A stretch of DNA of 64,000 nt from Coenobita brevimanus (lineage: Eukaryota; Arthropoda; Malacostraca; Decapoda; Coenobitidae): contig CM064732.1 of NCBI GenBank assembly GCA_032717465.1, positions 34,082,455-34,146,454 on the forward strand, written 5' to 3'. The stretch's first letter is position 1. Every line of letters starts with the position of its first letter. Both the position numbers and the translations under genes were made by a program. Below are positions 60,476 to 64,000 of this stretch, one piece after another. The notes under the pieces are model-generated. The model searched no databases. It had not been told where the DNA came from and saw nothing but the letters and a program-made list of their open reading frames with translations.

Positions 60476-61630
60476 CAAGCATTCACAGATGCAATATTGG
60501 CTGTCTTTGCTTAATTTTTTCTTTCCTCTTTTCCTCACTCTTTATTCTTTGTCAAAGATTTTTTTCATGACTTCCAAATTCTTGTTCTTTATTTTCAGGT
60601 AAGCAGCCTCATATTACCTACAGTATAGTAAATGACTGTCATATATCATTTTTTTTTTTTTAACTCAGTTAATTTTTTTTTTGTTAGTTTAATTGAAATA
60701 ACTTTTTAAGATGACACTTTAAGGTGCCGTTTTTGCACAAACCAATTTGCCCTGAGTTGCTGTAAAGATACCCCACCATGGCTGTAATCAGACGTTTTTT
60801 TTCCATTTTCTGAGTTGCAAAATTTAAGAGGGGCACAATAAACGGAATTCTTGCATGCAGTTACCCCCATGCTGCCTAAATTGTATTGCATGCAAGGTAT
60901 ATTTAGGGTTACAGAAAAAGACTCATTATATTCAGTTCCGAGTTTTTTGGCTTCTTTAATAAGGATTCTGACACAATTCTAACTACTGCGTCCTTACTCA
61001 CTAACAACAAGGCAGGTTAAGTAAAAGTAAATTTAACTGACGTAAAATAACAAAAATGAGAAGGAGCAGGATGGATTGCGAGTAATAATGTCGGGGTTGG
61101 GCTAGGTAATACAGTGAATGAGAAGTCGATTACAGGTAAGAGTGAAGCAACTGAAGGACAGATGTGGACCAAAGCAAAGGTAAACTATAAAAGGAATGAG
61201 TGCACTTCAGTGCAAGAATTTGGACTTAACCATGAGCATTAATGGCAATGCCCGCAGGATTTTTTTACACATTTACTCATACCGCAAGACATTCGCGATG
61301 TTTAAGTCTACACAAACAGGATCATTATTTGTAGTTTCTGCACTCACGAATGCTGCATATATCAACCCCGTAAATTTTCACAAAATATTTTCCTGGGTAT
61401 AAGGAATATTCCTCTGTACATATTATTGTCCGTGGATTTCTTCATTTGCTACCAGTTTGAATAATTGATCTTTATCTAAACTTTTTTCGGTAAATTCGAC
61501 TTAGAAATTATTTTTGAACTCTTAATTTGGACTCACATCAAGTGGATATACCCCTTTGGACTAAATTCCGGGCATAACAGGGACATGACAGTTATTGCAT
61601 GGTGTAACATTAAAGAATGGTCATTTAGAT
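60476..61630. other. No recognised gene
   Basis: AT-rich sequence; no motif seen. Confidence 0.4.
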
Positions 61631-61632
61631 TA

Positions 61633-62756
61633 TCACCATGGATTTGGAGAAAGCATATGACAGGGTGGATAGACAAGGATTGTGGAAAGTGGTAAGAATA
61701 TATGGAGTAGATGGGAAGTTGTTGAATGCTGTGAAGAGTATGTACGATGGTGCTAAGGCTGCAGTGCGTGTGGATGGTGAACTAAGTGAATTTTTCTCTT
61801 TGAAAGTTGGGTTGAAACAGGGTTGTGTCATGTCTCCATGGTTGTTCAATCTTTACATGGATGGGGTAATAAAAGAGGTACAAGGTAGGGCAGTGGATGT
61901 TGGAGTGGCCCTGGTGAGAGAGGATAGTGTTTGGAAACTCCCTGTACTGTTGTTTGCAGATGATACTGCGTTGTTGAGTGAAGACGAAGGGGAGCTGCAA
62001 GGCTTGGTCGATGAGTCTGGGAGAGTGTGTAAGAAACGGAATCTAAAGGTGAATGTAGGGAAGAGTAAAATTATGGTCTTTGAGAGAGGTGAAGTCAATG
62101 AATGTACAGCGAGGTTGGATGGTGAGGAATTGGAAAATGTGAGTACGTTTAAGTACTTGGGTAGTGTGATGAGTAAGGATGGAGGTTTGGAGGGTGAAGT
62201 GCGTGAAAGGGTACAGCAGGGAAGAAAGGTTGCTGGTTCTTTGAAAGCAGTGATAAGAAACAGGGAAGTGAGCATGGAAGTGACAAAGTTTCTACATGAC
62301 AGTATTGTGATACCAACTCTAACGTACGGAAGTGAAGCTTGGACGCTGTTGGAAGGATACAAGTCAAGAGTGAGAGCAGTGGAAATGAGTTATTTAAGAG
62401 GAGCCTGTGGAGTCACATGGAGAGACAGGCTGACGAATGAGGATATAAAGGAGCGTTGTGGTGTGGATGTGGATGTGATAGGAAGCGTTATGAGGAACAC
62501 ACTGAGGTGGTTTGGCCATGTGGAGAGGATGGAGGGTGAAAGACTGACGAAGAGAGTGTATGTGAGTGAGGTGGAGGGGGGAAGAGGGAGGGGGAGGCCG
62601 AGGATGAGATGGAGGGATGGGGTGGAGAGGTATATGAGAGAGGGGTGTGTGAATTGGGAGCAGGGCAGTGAGATGGCAGGGGACAGGGTGACTTGGAGGC
62701 GATTTGTTTGTGGCCACCCCAAACGGGATTGAGGCGTCTGGCAATAGATAGACAGA
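61633..62756 (+). mobile_element. RTE-like LINE, 5'-truncated copy with intact RT C-terminal frame
   Basis: Similarity to the 19.3-kb LINE starts abruptly at ATGGATTTGGAGAAAGC (RT motif A) and runs to the 3' end, GGCGTCTGGCAATAGATAG. The 364-codon frame 61638-62732 has no stop. It includes FMDLE-type motif A (as MDLEKAYDRVDR), GLKQGCVMSPWLFNLYMD, VLLFADDTALL and GRGRPRMRWRD. It differs from the first copy at about 16 residues. 5' truncation is the normal outcome of target-primed reverse transcription. Confidence 0.92.
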
Positions 62757-63226
62757 GATAGATAGACCATTATAATCCTATATCTTCTGTTAATTGGGGA
62801 CAGTATGACTCACAGCCACTGCAAAAGGCATACAAACGTAAGAGAACTACCCGTTGTGTGGTCAGAAGTAGGTCTCATTTCATTTGCCCATCATTTGATA
62901 ACGGTAGCAAAAAAAAAAAAAAAAACTAAGGTGATGGACACTTTGTGCTAGAATGTTATCCATATGATGGAAAATAAGTCCTAGGGCGGGGCAGGGACAG
63001 GTTTGAAGGTTTGAAACTCATTAGGAGTCCCAAAGCAGGCTAGGCCTGAAAATATAGAGGAAAAAAAAAAAAAAATCACATGTAATATTACTATTTGGAA
63101 ATCTTATTTCTGGTGAATGTTTCCAGTCGCGTAAATTGTATAAAGGGCTCTTCTATTTAGGTGTCTGTACACCATATGGCCTGAGAATGGGTGTAGTGAT
63201 CCTCTTAAAATTTCTTTCCAGTCGCA
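62757..63226. other. No recognised gene
   Basis: Unique-looking spacer between two LINE copies with A runs at 62911-62926 and 63061-63075. Confidence 0.4.
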
Positions 63227-64000
63227 TTTAATTGTGTGTGGATGAAAGGATGCGAAGTTGTGTAAAGGATGCAAGAGTGTATAGAGGTTGGGGGAGTGGA
63301 CTTTCTGACCACTACTTGGTGGTGGCCAGAATTAGGATGCAAGTAAGATGGAGGAATAGAAGAAGGGAAAGACGAGAGGAAGGAGTAGTTGCAAGGAGAG
63401 TGGAAAGGTTAGAAGAGGATGAGAAAAAGGCAAAGTATAAGAGAGAAGTGGAGGAACGATTGGGCAAATATGAATTGGAGCAGATGGGAGACGTGGAAGG
63501 TGTGTGTAAGATATTTACAGAAGAAATATGTGCAGCATGTGATGTGGTGTGTGGAAGGAAGAGAAGACGGAGGGGTGCAAGGAACAGCGTGGTGGACTGA
63601 AGAGGTGAAACAGGCAGTGGCACAAAAGAAGAAAGCATACAATGAATGGATGAGAAATAGGGGCGTGGAAGAAGTTGAGAGGCGGAAGAGAGAGTTATAT
63701 GTGGAAAGGAAGAGAGAGGTGAAAAGATTAGTAAGAGAGAGTAAGAAGAGAGTGGATGAGGAATTTGGAAGGAATTTGAGTGTAAAGTGGAGGGACTGTA
63801 AGAAAATGTTCTGGAGAGAAGTGAAAAAGAGTAAGACAGGGTGGAAGTGAAGTTAGCAGGGGAGTGAAAGATAAAAATGGTAGATTACTAGTGGAGAAGG
63901 GAGAAAAAGTGAGCAGATGGAGAGAACACTTCAAGGAATTGTTGAACGTAGAGGATGGAAGTAATGCGAGTATAAGTGGCTGGGGAATGGCTGGGAGAAC
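63227..64000 (+). mobile_element. RTE-like LINE, 5'-truncated copy running off the window end
   Basis: Similarity to the 19.3-kb LINE starts at GTGTGTGGATGAAAGG (its position 20100) and continues to the window end. It covers the SDH end of the endonuclease (GLSDHYLVVARI), the basic linker and the region before RT. Two frame changes relative to the first copy fall in homopolymers: a G run at 63572-63575 (four G instead of six) and an A run at 63824-63828 (five A instead of four). It is in the same orientation as the preceding copy. Confidence 0.9.

Overview
This is a eukaryotic, non-genic window, probably from an arthropod and most plausibly a decapod crustacean. The guess rests on very dense AT, AC, AG and GATA microsatellites, a 5S rRNA-headed SINE, and several arthropod-like LINE types (RTE-, CR1- and Jockey-like). 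The species cannot be fixed from sequence alone. I find no convincing host protein-coding gene, tRNA gene, CRISPR array or prokaryotic feature. Nearly everything recognisable is a mobile element, most of it decayed and several pieces nested.

Layout. 1-~6.1 kb: a GC- and C-rich Ty3/gypsy-type element (protease end, RT, RNase H, integrase, very long Pro-rich tail, a GTAGCC minisatellite). A piggyBac-like MITE end sits on its first 20 bases. 6.1-6.6 kb: AT array and a tRNA-derived SINE. 7.4-8.0 kb: LINE relic. 8.8-9.0 and 15.7-15.9 kb: two 5S-derived SINEs. 10.2-11.2 kb: degenerate minisatellite. 14.6-15.4 kb: tandem AGGTCA-rich repeat. 19.26-22.46 kb: nearly complete RTE-like LINE, with further copies at 60.4, 61.6-62.8 and 63.2 kb to the window end. 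22.5-25.4 kb: long purine-biased tract. 25.5-25.8 kb: second tRNA-SINE copy. 27.6-29.3 kb: a different RTE-like LINE. 30.0-31.2 kb: Jockey-like LINE with poly(A). 31.6-34.6 kb: microsatellites and pyrimidine-rich DNA. 34.6-42.7 kb: a complete but decayed Ty3/gypsy element on the minus strand with two LTRs, carrying two TTAA-flanked MITE insertions and an inverted copy of its own protease segment. 44.7-47.1 kb: CR1-like LINE (minus) bounded by GT arrays on both sides. 48.4-50.2 kb: hAT/ZBED5-like transposase relic (minus). 50.8-53.3 kb: two more tRNA-like SINEs and microsatellites. 54.6-55.3 kb: Helitron-like non-autonomous repeat. 56.0-57.8 kb: pyrimidine-rich tract.

How the parts relate. The most informative relationship is between the RTE-like LINE and the 5S SINE. 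The SINE body looks like the LINE's 5' end joined to its 3' end, with the coding region missing and a 5S rRNA promoter added in front. The MITE insertions can be read precisely because the sister LTR, or the RT reading frame, shows the pre-insertion site. Coordinates of decayed elements are approximate. All homology calls are from reading the sequence, not from database searches.
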